Origin: Vibrio marinisediminis
Lineage (GTDB): Bacteria > Pseudomonadota > Gammaproteobacteria > Enterobacterales > Vibrionaceae
Length of the DNA stretch: 64,000 nucleotides
Direction of reading: 5' to 3'
Assembly: GCF_014050145.1 (NCBI RefSeq)
Contig: NZ_JACFYF010000016.1
Location: forward strand, 1 to 64,000
Shown here: positions 25,763 through 35,996 of the stretch, one piece after another
How the letters are laid out: the number at the start of each line of letters is the position of its first letter
Numbering within the stretch: the stretch's first letter is position 1
Made by a program: the position numbers and the translations under genes
Notes under the pieces: model-generated
What the model was told of the DNA's origin: nothing
Databases searched by the model: none
What the model saw: only the letters and a program-made list of their open reading frames with translations

Positions 25763-26716
25763 ATGGAAAAGCGTATGCTAGGTAACTCAGATCTCGATAT
25801 TTCTGTACTCGGACTTGGTAGCTGGGCAATTGGTGGCAATATCGGAGATTGGGGTTGGGGAGAACAAAATATACAAGACTCAATCAAGACCATTCACACC
25901 GCGCTCGATAATGGTATCAACTGGATAGATACCGCGCCCGCTTATGGTTTGGGCAACTCAGAGCGCGTTGTAGCGAAAGCACTAAAACAGTCCAGCCATC
26001 GCCCTTATATATTTACAAAGTGTGGCTTTCGTTGGAACGAAGGTGAATCAGAGTTGCTCGCTGATTTAAGTCGTCATTCGATCAGAGAAGAGATTGAACT
26101 GAGTTTAGCTCGGCTCAACGTTGACTGCATCGATCTTTATCAGATTCACAAACCAAACCAAGATCATTTGCTTGAGCAAGCGTGGGAAACACTCACCCAA
26201 CTTAAGCAAGAAGGCAAAGTACGCCATATTGGTGTTTCAAATTTTTCCGTTACACAACTCGAGCGCGTCAGTAAGATCACGCCAATCACCTCTTTGCAGC
26301 CCCCATACTCATTAATTAACCGAGACATAGAGCAAGACGTGCTTCCTTGGTGCCTGAACAATCAAGTGGGTACGATACATCATTCCGCAATGTCGCATGG
26401 CTTACTCACGGGTACTTGGGATCATCAACGTCTTAGTTATTTAGACGCGCAAGATTGGCGCAGAAAAAGTGAACAGTTTCAGGAGCCTGAGTTTAGTCGA
26501 CACTTAGCGTTCGTTAATTTCCTTCAAACTCTAGCCGACAAAAAACAGTGCAGCGTAGCCCAGTTAAGCATTGCTTGGACATTAGCTCACCCAGCAACTA
26601 CCGGGACCATTATCGGCGCACGGACCCGTTTACAATTGAAAGAGCTCTTGCCTGCGGCAGAGATAATACTCTCACCCGATGAGCTAAAACAGATCGACAC
26701 TTTCCGTCACTCATAA
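25763..26716 (+). CDS. Aldo/keto reductase
   Basis: A 317-residue NADPH-dependent aldo/keto reductase with a TIM-barrel fold. Catalytic residues appear in the usual order: Asp in NWIDTAPAYGLGNSE with its Tyr, Lys in YIFTKCGF, and His in LYQIHKP. The NADPH-binding end is TGTIIGARTRLQLKELLPA. The start at 25763 is chosen because AAGGA lies 7 bases upstream; the frame also opens at 25742. The substrate is unknown. It converges on a MerR-type regulator gene, so the two may be functionally linked. Confidence 0.9.
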   Translation: MEKRMLGNSDLDISVLGLGSWAIGGNIGDWGWGEQNIQDSIKTIHTALDNGINWIDTAPAYGLGNSERVVAKALKQSSHRPYIFTKCGFRWNEGESELLADLSRHSIREEIELSLARLNVDCIDLYQIHKPNQDHLLEQAWETLTQLKQEGKVRHIGVSNFSVTQLERVSKITPITSLQPPYSLINRDIEQDVLPWCLNNQVGTIHHSAMSHGLLTGTWDHQRLSYLDAQDWRRKSEQFQEPEFSRHLAFVNFLQTLADKKQCSVAQLSIAWTLAHPATTGTIIGARTRLQLKELLPAAEIILSPDELKQIDTFRHS

Positions 26717-26720
26717 TAGT

Positions 26721-26748
26721 AAAACGGGGTGTATGCCCCGTTTTAATC
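26721..26748. terminator. Bidirectional terminator, aldo/keto reductase / merR
   Basis: AAAACGGGG and CCCCGTTTT form a 9-base stem around a 6-base loop, with T runs on both strands. Confidence 0.85.
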
Positions 26749-26750
26749 TT

Positions 26751-27101
26751 TCACACTAGCGTCGTATAGTGTTCTATCTTCCAATTGATATGCCCTAGGC
26801 ACTCATCAATCTCTCGACGATTTTGTTGTAGCCTTTGTTTATGCTGCTGCAAAATATCTAATAGAAATTCCGTCGGCTTTTGCTCTGATTTCATAATGCT
26901 TGCGTAAGCCCGAATATCTTTTAGCGGCATACCCGTCATTTTTAAACACTGAACAAAATGAAGCCAATGGATATCTTGTTGACGATAAAAACGGTGACCC
27001 GACTCATCTCTTGGGACCGGATAAATCAAACCTTGCTTCTCATAGTATCTCAACGTATGTAGGCTCAAACCCGTTTGAATAGATGCCTCTTGAATTCTCA
27101 T
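26751..27101 (-). CDS. MerR-family transcriptional regulator
   Basis: A 116-residue MerR-type regulator. The N-terminal winged helix has MRIQEASIQTGLSLHTLRYYEKQGLI, then YRQQDIHWLHFVQCLKMTGMPLKDIRAY and a C-terminal dimerising coiled coil (LLDILQQHKQRLQQNRREIDECL). There is no cysteine cluster, so metal sensing is unlikely; it resembles the AdhR-type aldehyde-responsive regulators. The start at 27101 is supported by GAGGGG just upstream; the longer frame to 27146 is less likely. It converges on the aldo/keto reductase. Confidence 0.9.
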   Translation of the reverse strand: MRIQEASIQTGLSLHTLRYYEKQGLIYPVPRDESGHRFYRQQDIHWLHFVQCLKMTGMPLKDIRAYASIMKSEQKPTEFLLDILQQHKQRLQQNRREIDECLGHINWKIEHYTTLV

Positions 27102-27195
27102 TGTCCCCTCGTGGTAAGTTGATTGCTTAACAAAATTACCACTCATGGAAAAGAACGCTATACAGTGACGAGATCAACGCGAGCCTTACCGAATA

Positions 27196-27224
27196 AAAAA
27201 AGGGTTAGCCAATGGCTAACCCTT
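27196..27224 (-). terminator. Terminator after satP
   Basis: AAAAGGGTTAGCCA and TGGCTAACCCTTTT pair directly, followed on the reverse strand by a long T run. Confidence 0.85.
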
Positions 27225-27260
27225 TTCTCAATAATTAAAGCGTGTTACATACGCGAGCGA

Positions 27261-27860
27261 TTAAGCCGCTACTTGTTCAGCTGCTGTAACACGTTGAACG
27301 CGAGCAGGACCAACAGGTAGAACAACGCGACCGTATTCATTGTTCAGTACTTGAGCCATTGCAAAGTAAATTGCGCTCGCGCCACAGAAGATACCTTCGA
27401 TACCTGCGATAGTACCGATAACTGTGCTACCAGTGAAATCACGTGCAGCAAGTAGGAAGAATAGTACTGTTAGTGAGCCGAAGATTACTTGCTTCGCTAG
27501 TGGGTAGCAAAGTGAACCAACAAACATAAAGCCAGTGAAGATACCCCAAAGAGCTAGGTACCAACCCATGAAGCTGTGTGGGCTAGCAGCCGCTAGACCC
27601 ATTTCAGGCATTACGATCAAACCAACTAGCGTTAGCCAGAATAGACCGTAAGAAGTGAACGCTGTCGTACCAAACGTGTCACCACGTTTAAAACACATCA
27701 TGCCCACAAGCACTTGACCTAGACCACCGTAGAAGATGCCCATAGCCAGAATCATAGAATCAATTGGGAAAAAGCCTGCGTTGTGGATGTTAAGCAGGAT
27801 GGTAGTCATACCGAAACCCATTAGACCTAATGGTGCTGGGTTAGCCAGTTTTGTTGACAT
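27261..27860 (-). CDS. satP: Acetate/succinate transporter, GPR1/FUN34/YaaH family
   Basis: A 199-residue inner-membrane protein with six hydrophobic segments and the family signature NPAPLGLMGFGMTTILL near residues 7-23. GGLGQVLVGMMCFKRGDTFGTTAFTSYGLFWL and the later GIFTGFMFVGSL are also typical. Members take up acetate and other short acids with a proton. The gene stands alone; the 300-base AT-rich gap upstream (27861-28162) holds its promoter region and the guaA terminator, with nothing else recognisable. Confidence 0.92.
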   Translation of the reverse strand: MSTKLANPAPLGLMGFGMTTILLNIHNAGFFPIDSMILAMGIFYGGLGQVLVGMMCFKRGDTFGTTAFTSYGLFWLTLVGLIVMPEMGLAAASPHSFMGWYLALWGIFTGFMFVGSLCYPLAKQVIFGSLTVLFFLLAARDFTGSTVIGTIAGIEGIFCGASAIYFAMAQVLNNEYGRVVLPVGPARVQRVTAAEQVAA

Positions 27861-28110
27861 TTAAGCGTACCTTTCAAAAAAAGTGATAAAATTTACGCGC
27901 AGATTTTAGAGCGAGAGCGTACAAAAACAACACTTCTTTGGTGAAAACTTATATTACACAAATCAACCCACACACTAACATTAACTCGCTAGTCGGTAAC
28001 GTCTGCGAAAACCAACAAAAACACAGCTAAAAACCACATAAAATAGCCATTTTTAAATTCAATAATGATGCAATAAAAAGCCAATTTGCAGCGATTTCAT
28101 TAATAAAAGG

Positions 28111-28140
28111 CACAAAAAAACCAGCCCGAAGGCTGGTTTT
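28111..28140 (-). terminator. Terminator after guaA
   Basis: AAAACCAGCC and GGCTGGTTTT with a 4-base loop; a T run of seven follows on the reverse strand. Confidence 0.92.
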
Positions 28141-28162
28141 TATTATCTCTAATCGAGGAGGA

Positions 28163-29716
28163 TTATTCCCATTCGATCGTCGCTGGTGGCTTACCTGAAA
28201 TATCGTACACCACGCGAGAAATACCGTTAACTTCGTTGATGATACGGTTAGAAACCTTACCTAAGAAGTCGTATGGTAGATGTGCCCAATGCGCTGTCAT
28301 GAAGTCGATTGTTTCTACTGCACGTAGCGATACAACCCAATCGTATTTACGACCATCACCCATTACACCCACAGAGCGAACTGGTAGGAATACCGTGAAG
28401 GCTTGAGATACTTTGTTGTATAGATCCGCTGCATGAAGCTCTTCAATGAAGATAGCGTCAGCACGACGTAGCAAGTCACAGTACTCTTTCTTCACTTCGC
28501 CAAGAACGCGAACACCTAGACCAGGTCCTGGGAATGGGTGGCGGTAAAGCATGTTATAAGGAAGACCTAGCTCTAAGCCAATCTTACGAACTTCATCTTT
28601 AAACAACTCACGTAGTGGCTCAACCAAGCCCATTGCCATATCGTCAGGCAAACCGCCCACGTTATGGTGAGATTTAATTACGTGCGCTTTACCTGTTTTA
28701 GAGGCTGCTGATTCGATAACGTCTGGGTAAATAGTACCTTGCGCTAACCACTTAGCATTGGTTAGTTTCTTAGATTCTTCATCGAAGATATCAACAAACA
28801 CGTGACCAATGATCTTACGTTTAGCTTCTGGCTCTGATTCGCCTTTAAGTGCGTCTAAGAAGCGATCTTCAGCGTCAACTTTGATGATGTTTAGACCGAA
28901 CTTGTCGCCAAACATATCCATTACTTGTTGACCTTCGTTTAAACGAAGTAGACCGTTATCAACGAATACACACGTTAGTTTATCGCCAATTGCGCGGTGC
29001 ACTAGCATGGCAACCACAGAAGAATCTACGCCACCAGAAAGACCAAGGATAACTTCGTCATCACCTACTTGCTCTTTGATTCGAGCTACTGCATCTTCAA
29101 TGATTGATTCAGAAGTCCAAAGACGCTCACAACCACATACGCCAAGAACAAAGTTCTCCAGCATTTGTAGACCGCCTTTAGTGTGTGTTACTTCTGGGTG
29201 GAACTGAACGCCGTAGTATTTCTTCTCTTCATTCGCCATTGCAGCGTAAGGACAGGTATCTGTCTCGCCTACTTTTACGAAATCAGCTGGAATTTCTACA
29301 ACTTTGTCACCGTGGCTCATCCAAACATCTTGAGTTAGCTCAAGATCTTTAAAGATTGCAGATTCACCAGATACTTTAACTTGTGCGTAGCCAAATTCAC
29401 GCTCAGTTGAGCCTGCTACTTTACCACCTAGCTGCTCAGCCATAGTTTGCATGCCGTAACATACACCTAGAACTGGTACACCTGAGTCAAATACATATTG
29501 AGGAGCGCGTGGCGAATTATCTTCCGTTACACTTTCTGGACCACCAGATAGGATAATACCGTCTGGGTTGAATTCACGAATATCCGCTTCTTCAACATCC
29601 CAGCTCCATAGTTCACAGTAAACACCGATTTCACGGACACGGCGTGCAACTAATTGAGTGTATTGAGAACCGAAGTCCAAGATAAGGATACGTTGGTCAT
29701 GAATATTTTTAGTCAT
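28163..29716 (-). CDS. guaA: GMP synthase (glutamine-hydrolysing)
   Basis: A 517-residue GMP synthetase. The N-terminal class I glutamine amidotransferase has the nucleophile Cys86 in [15 protein letters not shown] and a partner His in [12 protein letters not shown]. The ATP-pyrophosphatase domain has the P-loop [13 protein letters not shown]. The C-terminal dimerisation domain ends PPATIEWE. It converts XMP to GMP. It lies downstream of guaB on the same strand with 114 bases between, which contain a PurR-like box and a hairpin, so guaA may be partly independent. Confidence 0.98.
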   Translation of the reverse strand: MTKNIHDQRILILDFGSQYTQLVARRVREIGVYCELWSWDVEEADIREFNPDGIILSGGPESVTEDNSPRAPQYVFDSGVPVLGVCYGMQTMAEQLGGKVAGSTEREFGYAQVKVSGESAIFKDLELTQDVWMSHGDKVVEIPADFVKVGETDTCPYAAMANEEKKYYGVQFHPEVTHTKGGLQMLENFVLGVCGCERLWTSESIIEDAVARIKEQVGDDEVILGLSGGVDSSVVAMLVHRAIGDKLTCVFVDNGLLRLNEGQQVMDMFGDKFGLNIIKVDAEDRFLDALKGESEPEAKRKIIGHVFVDIFDEESKKLTNAKWLAQGTIYPDVIESAASKTGKAHVIKSHHNVGGLPDDMAMGLVEPLRELFKDEVRKIGLELGLPYNMLYRHPFPGPGLGVRVLGEVKKEYCDLLRRADAIFIEELHAADLYNKVSQAFTVFLPVRSVGVMGDGRKYDWVVSLRAVETIDFMTAHWAHLPYDFLGKVSNRIINEVNGISRVVYDISGKPPATIEWE

Positions 29717-29741
29717 TTTGGGCAGTCTTATAAGCTAGGTT

Positions 29742-29770
29742 ATGAAAACGAGGCGAGTTTACCCGCCTCT
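29742..29770 (-). terminator. Hairpin between guaB and guaA, terminator or attenuator
   Basis: On the reverse strand GAGGCG pairs with CGCCTC around an 8-base loop, followed by GTTTTC. The stem is short and the T run is weak, so it may only reduce read-through into guaA. Confidence 0.5.
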
Positions 29771-29790
29771 TATCAATGCTTCAAGGAAAA

Positions 29791-29806
29791 AAGCAAACGT
29801 TTACGT
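29791..29806. promoter_or_regulatory. PurR-like operator between guaB and guaA
   Basis: AAGCAAACGTTTACGT contains GCAAACGTTTAC (29793-29804), one base off the palindromic core GCAAACGTTTGC of the PurR box. It lies upstream of guaA, not of guaB as in E. coli. PurR represses purine genes with hypoxanthine or guanine as corepressor. Confidence 0.6.
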
Positions 29807-29830
29807 CGAGATTCTTTTGCTAAGTAAAGA

Positions 29831-31294
29831 TTAACTACGACGGTAGTTTGGTGCTTCCTTGGTGATTTGAACGTCGTGTACGTGAGACTCCGCCATACCT
29901 GCACCTGAGATACGAACAAACTCTGCTTTAGTACGCATAGCTTCAATTGTCGCTGAGCCAGTTAGACCCATACTTGAACGAAGACCACCCATTTGTTGGT
30001 GAACGATCTCTTTTAATAGACCTTTGTATGCGATACGACCTTCAATACCTTCTGGTACCAGCTTGTCTGCTGCATTGTCAGATTGGAAGTAACGGTCTGA
30101 AGAACCTTGAGACATTGCGCCTAGTGAACCCATGCCACGGTAAGATTTGTAAGAGCGACCATTGTAAAGAATGACTTCACCTGGTGCTTCTTCGGTACCT
30201 GCGAACATTGAGCCAACCATCACACAAGATGCACCGGCTGCGATTGCTTTACAGATATCACCAGAGAAACGGATGCCGCCATCAGCGATAACTGGAATAC
30301 CGAATTCATTTGCTACTGCTGCTGCATCTGCAATTGCTGTTACTTGAGGAACACCAACACCCGTTACGATACGAGTAGTACAGATAGAGCCAGGGCCGAT
30401 ACCCACTTTAACAGCACTTACACCGGCTTCGATCAATGCTTTGGCACCAGCACCCGTTGCAACGTTACCACCGATGATATCTAGATTAGGGAAAGCAGCG
30501 CGAGTTTCGCGAATACGGTTTAGTACACCTTCAGAATGACCATGTGAAGAGTCAATAAGTAGAACGTCAACACCCGCTTCAACCAAGGCTTGAACACGCT
30601 CTTCGTTACCAGCGCCAGCACCAACTGCGGCACCTACACGTAGGCGACCTTGCGCATCTTTACATGCGTTCGGTTTCGTTTCTGCTTTGTGGAAGTCTTT
30701 TGCCGTGATCATACCGGTTAATTGGAAATCATCATTCACTACCAGTACTTTTTCAACACGTGCTTTGTGCATCTTCTCTTGCACTTCTTCACGACACGCG
30801 CCTTCTTTTACTGAAGCTAAACGCTCTTTAGGCGTCATTACCGCTGACACTTTTTTGTTTAGATCAGTAACAAATCGAACATCACGACCAGTAATGATAC
30901 CGACTAGTTCGTTGTTTTCAGTGACAACAGGAAAACCTGCAAAGCCATGTTTTCTAGTAAGTTCTACTACGTCTGCGATGGTCGCATCTGGGTGAACCGT
31001 TACGGGATGTGTCACAACACCAGCTTCAAAGATCTTCACTTGGTGAACCATCTCTGCTTGCTGTTCGATAGACATATTCTTATGGATAAAGCCGATGCCG
31101 CCTTCTTGCGCCAGTGCGATAGCTAAACGAGCCTCAGTCACTGTGTCCATAGACGCAGAAATCATTGGGATGTTTAAAGAAATGTTTTTCGTCAACTGAG
31201 TGCGAAGATCAGCTGTGTTTGGGAGAACAGTGGAGTGAGCTGGCACTAGTAGTACATCGTCGAATGTCAGCGCTTCTTTGGCAATTCTTAGCAT
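29831..31294 (-). CDS. guaB: IMP dehydrogenase
   Basis: A 487-residue IMP dehydrogenase, the first step of GMP synthesis. The TIM barrel is interrupted by two CBS domains (about 93-205: [17 protein letters not shown] and [15 protein letters not shown]). The active-site loop [18 protein letters not shown] carries the catalytic Cys. The end [22 protein letters not shown] is typical. The start is the ATG at 31294; an upstream in-frame TTG at 31300 is not needed. It is divergent from xseA, an arrangement shared with E. coli. Confidence 0.98.
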   Translation of the reverse strand: MLRIAKEALTFDDVLLVPAHSTVLPNTADLRTQLTKNISLNIPMISASMDTVTEARLAIALAQEGGIGFIHKNMSIEQQAEMVHQVKIFEAGVVTHPVTVHPDATIADVVELTRKHGFAGFPVVTENNELVGIITGRDVRFVTDLNKKVSAVMTPKERLASVKEGACREEVQEKMHKARVEKVLVVNDDFQLTGMITAKDFHKAETKPNACKDAQGRLRVGAAVGAGAGNEERVQALVEAGVDVLLIDSSHGHSEGVLNRIRETRAAFPNLDIIGGNVATGAGAKALIEAGVSAVKVGIGPGSICTTRIVTGVGVPQVTAIADAAAVANEFGIPVIADGGIRFSGDICKAIAAGASCVMVGSMFAGTEEAPGEVILYNGRSYKSYRGMGSLGAMSQGSSDRYFQSDNAADKLVPEGIEGRIAYKGLLKEIVHQQMGGLRSSMGLTGSATIEAMRTKAEFVRISGAGMAESHVHDVQITKEAPNYRRS

Positions 31295-31408
31295 TTGCAA
31301 TATCTCTCAATAGAAAGGTAAAAAAGGAAATCCAACCTCATCGTTTCGCATAATGAGTGCCGCAAGTTTTGTTCACTTTGCTGCATTTGGATTAGATATT
31401 GCGGAGGG

Positions 31409-31437
31409 ATTATACGGTGAAGACTGACGCTTGACCA
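31409..31437 (-). promoter_or_regulatory. guaB sigma-70 promoter with GC-rich discriminator
   Basis: On the reverse strand TGGTCA (31432-31437), 17 bases, TATAAT (31409-31414). The -10 is perfect and is followed by CCCTCCGC, a GC-rich discriminator of the kind that makes promoters sensitive to ppGpp. This would leave a guaB leader of about 110 bases. Confidence 0.6.
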
Positions 31438-31458
31438 CAAATTTATTTAATTTTTTTC

Positions 31459-31486
31459 TTGCATTTACCCCCTTGCTATGTATTAT
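31459..31486 (+). promoter_or_regulatory. xseA promoter candidate
   Basis: TTGCAT (31459-31464), 16 bases, TATTAT (31481-31486), about 40 bases upstream of the xseA GTG. It is back to back with the guaB promoter. Confidence 0.45.
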
Positions 31487-31526
31487 ATTGCCGCTAATTT
31501 CCATATTCACGCCCACGAGATTAGCT

Positions 31527-32858
31527 GTGTCATCTCTGACCAATCAAAATATCTTTACCGTTTCTAGACTTAACGCAGAAGTGCGCCTTTTGCTTGAGAA
31601 TGAAATGGGGATCGTTTGGCTCGTTGGTGAGATATCTAACTTCTCTGCTCCTGTCTCCGGTCACTGGTATTTCACTCTTAAAGACGCTCGTGCCCAAGTC
31701 AAATGCGCCATGTTCCGTGGCAATAATCGTCATGTTTCCTTTAAGCCTGTAAACGGTAATCAAGTATTAGTTAAAGCACGCCTGTCTCTATACGAGCCAC
31801 GTGGTGACTACCAACTGATTATCGAAAGCATGCAACCGGAAGGTAATGGTCGACTGCAGCAACAATTCGAAGAGTTGAAAATGAAGTTGGCTGCTGAGGG
31901 GCTGTTTGCTCAAACCAGCAAGCAAGCTCTACCTGAGCATCCCAAATGCGTGGGTGTGGTAACGTCTAAAACAGGCGCAGCCCTGTTTGATATTCTTGAT
32001 GTACTCAAACGTCGTGATCCGTCTCTTCCTGTTATTGTCTATCCAACCCTAGTACAAGGCGAAGAAGCGGCAATTCAAATAGCTCAAGCAATTGGTTGTG
32101 CCAATAGCCGCAATGAATGTGATGTGTTGATCGTTGGTCGTGGTGGCGGTTCACTGGAAGATCTGTGGTGCTTTAATAACGAGATATTAGCGCGCACTAT
32201 CGCGGCTAGCCAGATCCCAATCATCAGCGCTGTTGGGCATGAAGTGGATGTTACTATCGCTGACTTTGTTGCTGACATGCGCGCGCCAACTCCCTCAGCC
32301 GCAGCGGAATTGGTCAGCCGAGATAATAGCCATAAAGCTCAAGGACTGGTAGCACATGAACAGAAGCTACATGCGGCATTACGCTATTATTTTGCGGAGC
32401 AAAAACAAACACTGCGTCTACTTCAGCACCGCCTTGAAAAACAGCACCCTAACCAACAACTTCAGCGCCAAAGCCAGCAGCTTGATGAGTTAGACGGTCG
32501 CCTGCAACGCGCAATGCAAAGATTCATCGCCCAGCACCAGCAAAAGCTTGAGCGACAGTTACACCGCATTCAACTCCATTCCCCAGCGAAACGTTTAAGC
32601 GCTCAACAAGCGAGCTTAGCGCGTGTTGAGCAAAAACTTCTTGATGCGATGGATAAAAAGCTGCTGACATCGCGCCATCAATTGGCACTGGCTGCTGAAA
32701 AGCTTGATACGGTGAGCCCACTCGCGACACTGAAACGCGGTTACTCGATTACCCAAACAGAACACGGTGACGTGGTGCAATCAGCCCAAGATGTGAAAAC
32801 GGGTGATACGCTGATCACCCGCTTAGCAAATGGCGAATTACGCTCTACCGTTAACTAG
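31527..32858 (+). CDS. xseA: Exonuclease VII large subunit
   Basis: A 443-residue XseA: the N-terminal OB-fold ([33 protein letters not shown] and [17 protein letters not shown]), the catalytic part with [69 protein letters not shown], then a long coiled coil and the C-terminal [13 protein letters not shown]. With XseB it degrades single-stranded DNA from both ends. The start is the GTG at 31527 (VSSLTNQN), because the 32 residues upstream in the open frame are hydrophobic and not part of the family. A second in-frame start further upstream would run across the guaB promoter. Confidence 0.96.
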   Translation: MSSLTNQNIFTVSRLNAEVRLLLENEMGIVWLVGEISNFSAPVSGHWYFTLKDARAQVKCAMFRGNNRHVSFKPVNGNQVLVKARLSLYEPRGDYQLIIESMQPEGNGRLQQQFEELKMKLAAEGLFAQTSKQALPEHPKCVGVVTSKTGAALFDILDVLKRRDPSLPVIVYPTLVQGEEAAIQIAQAIGCANSRNECDVLIVGRGGGSLEDLWCFNNEILARTIAASQIPIISAVGHEVDVTIADFVADMRAPTPSAAAELVSRDNSHKAQGLVAHEQKLHAALRYYFAEQKQTLRLLQHRLEKQHPNQQLQRQSQQLDELDGRLQRAMQRFIAQHQQKLERQLHRIQLHSPAKRLSAQQASLARVEQKLLDAMDKKLLTSRHQLALAAEKLDTVSPLATLKRGYSITQTEHGDVVQSAQDVKTGDTLITRLANGELRSTVN

Positions 32859-33080
32859 GTTTTTGGGCTGAAACTCAAAACGGACTCGCGACTTTGATTT
32901 GAGTTCATTACAGCTGTTACAAAAATAGTTCGCCGCGCCACATGCTTGCAGCTTTTCCAACTCCGCTTGGCAGTCAGGACAAAACCCCACTTTAACAAAA
33001 TCTCCAGCACACGAATGGCAGTGATAGTAGCCTTGCCAGTCTAACTCTTGCTGACATTTCGGGCATTGATTGTCGCTCAT
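32838..33080 (-). CDS. Zinc-ribbon protein, YfgJ-like
   Basis: An 80-residue protein with four CxxC pairs: CPKC and CHSC near the N terminus, then CPDC and CNSC. They should form two zinc ribbons. It resembles E. coli YfgJ, which also sits next to xseA-guaB. The function is unknown. Its 3' end overlaps the end of xseA by 21 bases in convergent orientation. Confidence 0.88.
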   Translation of the reverse strand: MSDNQCPKCQQELDWQGYYHCHSCAGDFVKVGFCPDCQAELEKLQACGAANYFCNSCNELKSKSRVRFEFQPKNLVNGRA

Positions 33081-33385
33081 TTACATTCCCTCATCGTTCC
33101 GATAGATCCTATTCTGACGCTCAGTTTGTCGTTCAACTTTGATCTTCGTCACCTCACAACCGCGCAATCGTTTAGTTGACGCTAAAGCAATCAATCTGCC
33201 ATGATGATCTTAGTAAGATCATCGGCTAAATCCATTTTGATCAGCGATCTGCCCCAAAAAGAACATTTATATAACCACACACCGAAAGCATAAGTTACAT
33301 ATCCTGTTTTTGGATTTTTAGCGATATTTTACACCCACAAACAAAGAAAATAAGAACACAAACAGAATTAAGTAAAAAGATCGCT
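33081..33385. other. AT-rich gap with a perfect 21-base dyad
   Basis: No frame is supported. A perfect inverted repeat GATGATCTTA-G-TAAGATCATC occupies 33203-33223; it lacks a T run, so it is more like an operator or a structured RNA than a terminator. The right half is rich in A and T. Confidence 0.45.
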
Positions 33386-34273
33386 CTAGCGTGTCTTTGG
33401 AGTTACATCGGTCTGCATTTCAATGTAGTTCGATTCACTTTCACGTAAAGTTACTGCAATAGTTTGTAGTTCCTTAAGTGTATCAATGTGCGTACCCCCA
33501 CAAGGAATTTCAACCAGCTCACCTTCAGCCAAGTGACACTGCCAGTAACGTGAGTCCGTTAAATGCTCGCCTTGGCAACGCATTGAAATCTCATGCCCGG
33601 AGGTCAACCAAGATTTAACTTGTTGATTTATTTCATTTTCAATTTCTATTAAGTGTTGTAAAACCTCAGCGCTATTTAATCCACGTTTTCGTAGTGTTTT
33701 ACCCAGGCGGTAGGTATCCATACATTTATCTTCACTGACAAAGCTGGTCTCTTGCGCGTAACTGTTAAAATCATAGTGACCAAGCGGATCTTTTCGGTCC
33801 GCATCTTTTCGCCAGTAACCTTGCTGCGTTAACACTTTATTCAACGCTAAAAAAGCCAAATGACCTGCGCTATGACCACGGCTTAATGCTTGCTGATAAG
33901 TTTTATCGACTGATAAAAGTAAACTTTCACCAATAATTAGCTGATTTGATTCAATATCAACACAATGCACTACCACAAACACCCAGCCGGGTTGGTCACG
34001 CTTGATCGGAATGCTCTTATCGACATAAAGAGTATTGGTTGCCAATTCAACCGCACCAACTAAGCAGTTCACTACTGAATACTCTTGGTTGTTTACGGTG
34101 ATTGTCCCTCTGTCTGCTGGATGATCGGGCCATATGTGGCTGACCGGATGAAATGGGGTTTTGTCAGTGACTAGGTAGGTTATATTTTGTTCTTGTTGAA
34201 CAAGCTGGATATTGGCTTCAAGTTGCCATGTTTGGTGACAAAATTGAGTAATAGTTGCTGTTATATTCATCAT
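33386..34273 (-). CDS. AlaX-like alanyl-tRNA editing protein
   Basis: A 295-residue protein with the metal-binding motifs of the AlaRS/ThrRS editing domain: HSAGH (His134, His138) and CGGTH (Cys258, His262). The N-terminal part (HPADRGTITVNNQEYSVVNC) has the AlaX-like beta domain, and MRCQGEHLTDSRYWQCHLAE precedes the Cys motif. Free-standing proteins of this type hydrolyse mischarged Ser- or Gly-tRNA(Ala) in trans. Length is longer than the shortest AlaX forms. A long helical insert lies between the two metal motifs. No Shine-Dalgarno is clear; ATG 34270 is an alternative start. It is downstream of der, past a terminator. Confidence 0.85.
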   Translation of the reverse strand: MMNITATITQFCHQTWQLEANIQLVQQEQNITYLVTDKTPFHPVSHIWPDHPADRGTITVNNQEYSVVNCLVGAVELATNTLYVDKSIPIKRDQPGWVFVVVHCVDIESNQLIIGESLLLSVDKTYQQALSRGHSAGHLAFLALNKVLTQQGYWRKDADRKDPLGHYDFNSYAQETSFVSEDKCMDTYRLGKTLRKRGLNSAEVLQHLIEIENEINQQVKSWLTSGHEISMRCQGEHLTDSRYWQCHLAEGELVEIPCGGTHIDTLKELQTIAVTLRESESNYIEMQTDVTPKTR

Positions 34274-34291
34274 AATAATACTAATAGGTAT

Positions 34292-34324
34292 AAAAAAAGC
34301 GCCTATATTGTAGGCGCTTTTTTT
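34292..34324 (-). terminator. Terminator after der
   Basis: GCGCCTA and TAGGCGC form a 7-base stem with a 5-base loop, flanked by seven A and seven T, so it is functional on either strand. Confidence 0.9.
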
Positions 34325-34334
34325 AATCTTGCGG

Positions 34335-35822
34335 TTATTTTTTGCGATTCTTCACCATCGTCATCAAGCGTTTTCGGCTACGCTCTTGAGAAAGTGTCAT
34401 CTTGCTGGTTTTGCCTTCGAATGGGTTTTCACTATTTTGGAATTGAATTCGAATTGGCGTACCCATAATTTCTAATGACTTACGGTAGTAGTTCATTAGG
34501 AATCGCTTGTATGAATCTGGCAGTTCTTTCACTTGGTTACCGTGAATAACAATGATTGGTGGGTTATAACCACCCGCGTGCGCATATTTCAGCTTAACGC
34601 GGCGACCACGAACCATTGGTGGTTGGTGATCATCTGTTGCCATTTTCATGATACGAGTCAGAACGGAAGTACCAACACGTGTCGTTGCTGACTTGTAAGC
34701 TTCTTGTACCGACTCAAACAAGTGACCAACACCTGTACCGTGAAGTGCAGAAATGAAGTGGATGCGTGCAAAGTCAACGAAACCTAGACGACGGTCTAGC
34801 TCTTTCTTCACTTGCTCTTTCACATCATTGTCCAGACCATCCCATTTGTTTACCGCAAGTACGATTGAACGACCTGCGTTTAGGGCAAAGCCAAGTAAGC
34901 TTAGATCTTGATCTGAAATGTTTTCACGTGCATCGATAACCAGTAGAACAACGTTGGCATCTTCAATCGCTTTCAATGTCTTAACAACAGAGAACTTTTC
35001 AACCGTTTCGTTGATACGAGTACGGCGACGAACACCTGCTGTATCGATAAGAACATATTCACGACCATCACGTTCCATTGGAATGTAGATAGAGTCACGC
35101 GTCGTACCCGGCATATCGTATACAACAACACGTTCTTCACCAAGAATACGGTTTGTCAGCGTTGATTTACCAACGTTAGGACGACCAATGATCGCCATTT
35201 TGATTGGCTGATCTTGAAGACGCTTATAAATTTCTTCCGCTTCTTCTTCGGTGTAATCTAGCTTTTCTTCTTCTTGATCTTCAAACTCCGTCAAATCTGA
35301 GATTTCGCCTTGAGTCTCTTCAATCAATTTTTCAGCAAATGGGTTAAGTGCAAGATCGATAAGCGCAGCGACACCACGACCATGTGCTGCGGCGATTTGG
35401 TACATGTCATCCATGCCCAATTGCCAAAACTCAGCACTTGCCGCGTCAGCGTCAACACCATCAATCTTGTTAACCACAAGCATTGCTGGTTTTTCAAGTT
35501 TACGCAGATGTTGGGCAATCGCTTCATCCGAAGCAGTTAAACCAGCACGACCATCTACCATGAATAGAACCACATCAGCTTCATCAATCGCCGCTAGCGA
35601 TTGCTGTGCCATTTTGGTTTCTACACCTTCTTCTGAACCATCAATACCGCCGGTATCGATGACGATAAATTCATGCTCACCAAGCTTCGCTTGGCCATAT
35701 TTACGGTCACGAGTTAAGCCAGGGAAGTCCGCCACAAGCGCATCACGTGTGCGAGTTAAGCGGTTAAACAACGTAGACTTACCTACGTTCGGACGCCCTA
35801 CTAGAGCAACAACAGGTACCAT
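34335..35822 (-). CDS. der: Ribosome-associated GTPase Der (EngA)
   Basis: A 495-residue protein with two tandem GTPase domains and a C-terminal KH-like domain. G1 motifs are GRPNVGKST at 8-16 and again at about 213-221; [13 protein letters not shown] and NKID in domain 1, [13 protein letters not shown] and NKWD in domain 2. An acidic linker ([22 protein letters not shown]) joins them. Der is needed for 50S maturation. The basic C terminus [25 protein letters not shown] fits the family. It is separated from bamB by a terminator and so has its own promoter region. Confidence 0.98.
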   Translation of the reverse strand: MVPVVALVGRPNVGKSTLFNRLTRTRDALVADFPGLTRDRKYGQAKLGEHEFIVIDTGGIDGSEEGVETKMAQQSLAAIDEADVVLFMVDGRAGLTASDEAIAQHLRKLEKPAMLVVNKIDGVDADAASAEFWQLGMDDMYQIAAAHGRGVAALIDLALNPFAEKLIEETQGEISDLTEFEDQEEEKLDYTEEEAEEIYKRLQDQPIKMAIIGRPNVGKSTLTNRILGEERVVVYDMPGTTRDSIYIPMERDGREYVLIDTAGVRRRTRINETVEKFSVVKTLKAIEDANVVLLVIDARENISDQDLSLLGFALNAGRSIVLAVNKWDGLDNDVKEQVKKELDRRLGFVDFARIHFISALHGTGVGHLFESVQEAYKSATTRVGTSVLTRIMKMATDDHQPPMVRGRRVKLKYAHAGGYNPPIIVIHGNQVKELPDSYKRFLMNYYRKSLEIMGTPIRIQFQNSENPFEGKTSKMTLSQERSRKRLMTMVKNRKK

Positions 35823-35939
35823 AACAACCTCTACAATATTCTTTTCTTATGTAGTTATAGGTAACGACTGACAAGATTTCCTCTCGCCAAATTGTTACCT
35901 ATAGCAACATGCTTTAAGTTAAGTTTTTGTTTTACATAA

Positions 35940-35975
35940 ACAAAACGACTCCTAGCTGTCACCAGCAAGGAGCCG
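35940..35975 (-). terminator. Terminator after bamB
   Basis: A 13-base imperfect stem, GGCTCCTTGCTG with CAGCTAGGAGTC, a GTGA loop, then TTTTGTTT on the reverse strand. Confidence 0.75.
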
Positions 35976-35996
35976 AATGTGAATTATATCACGAAA

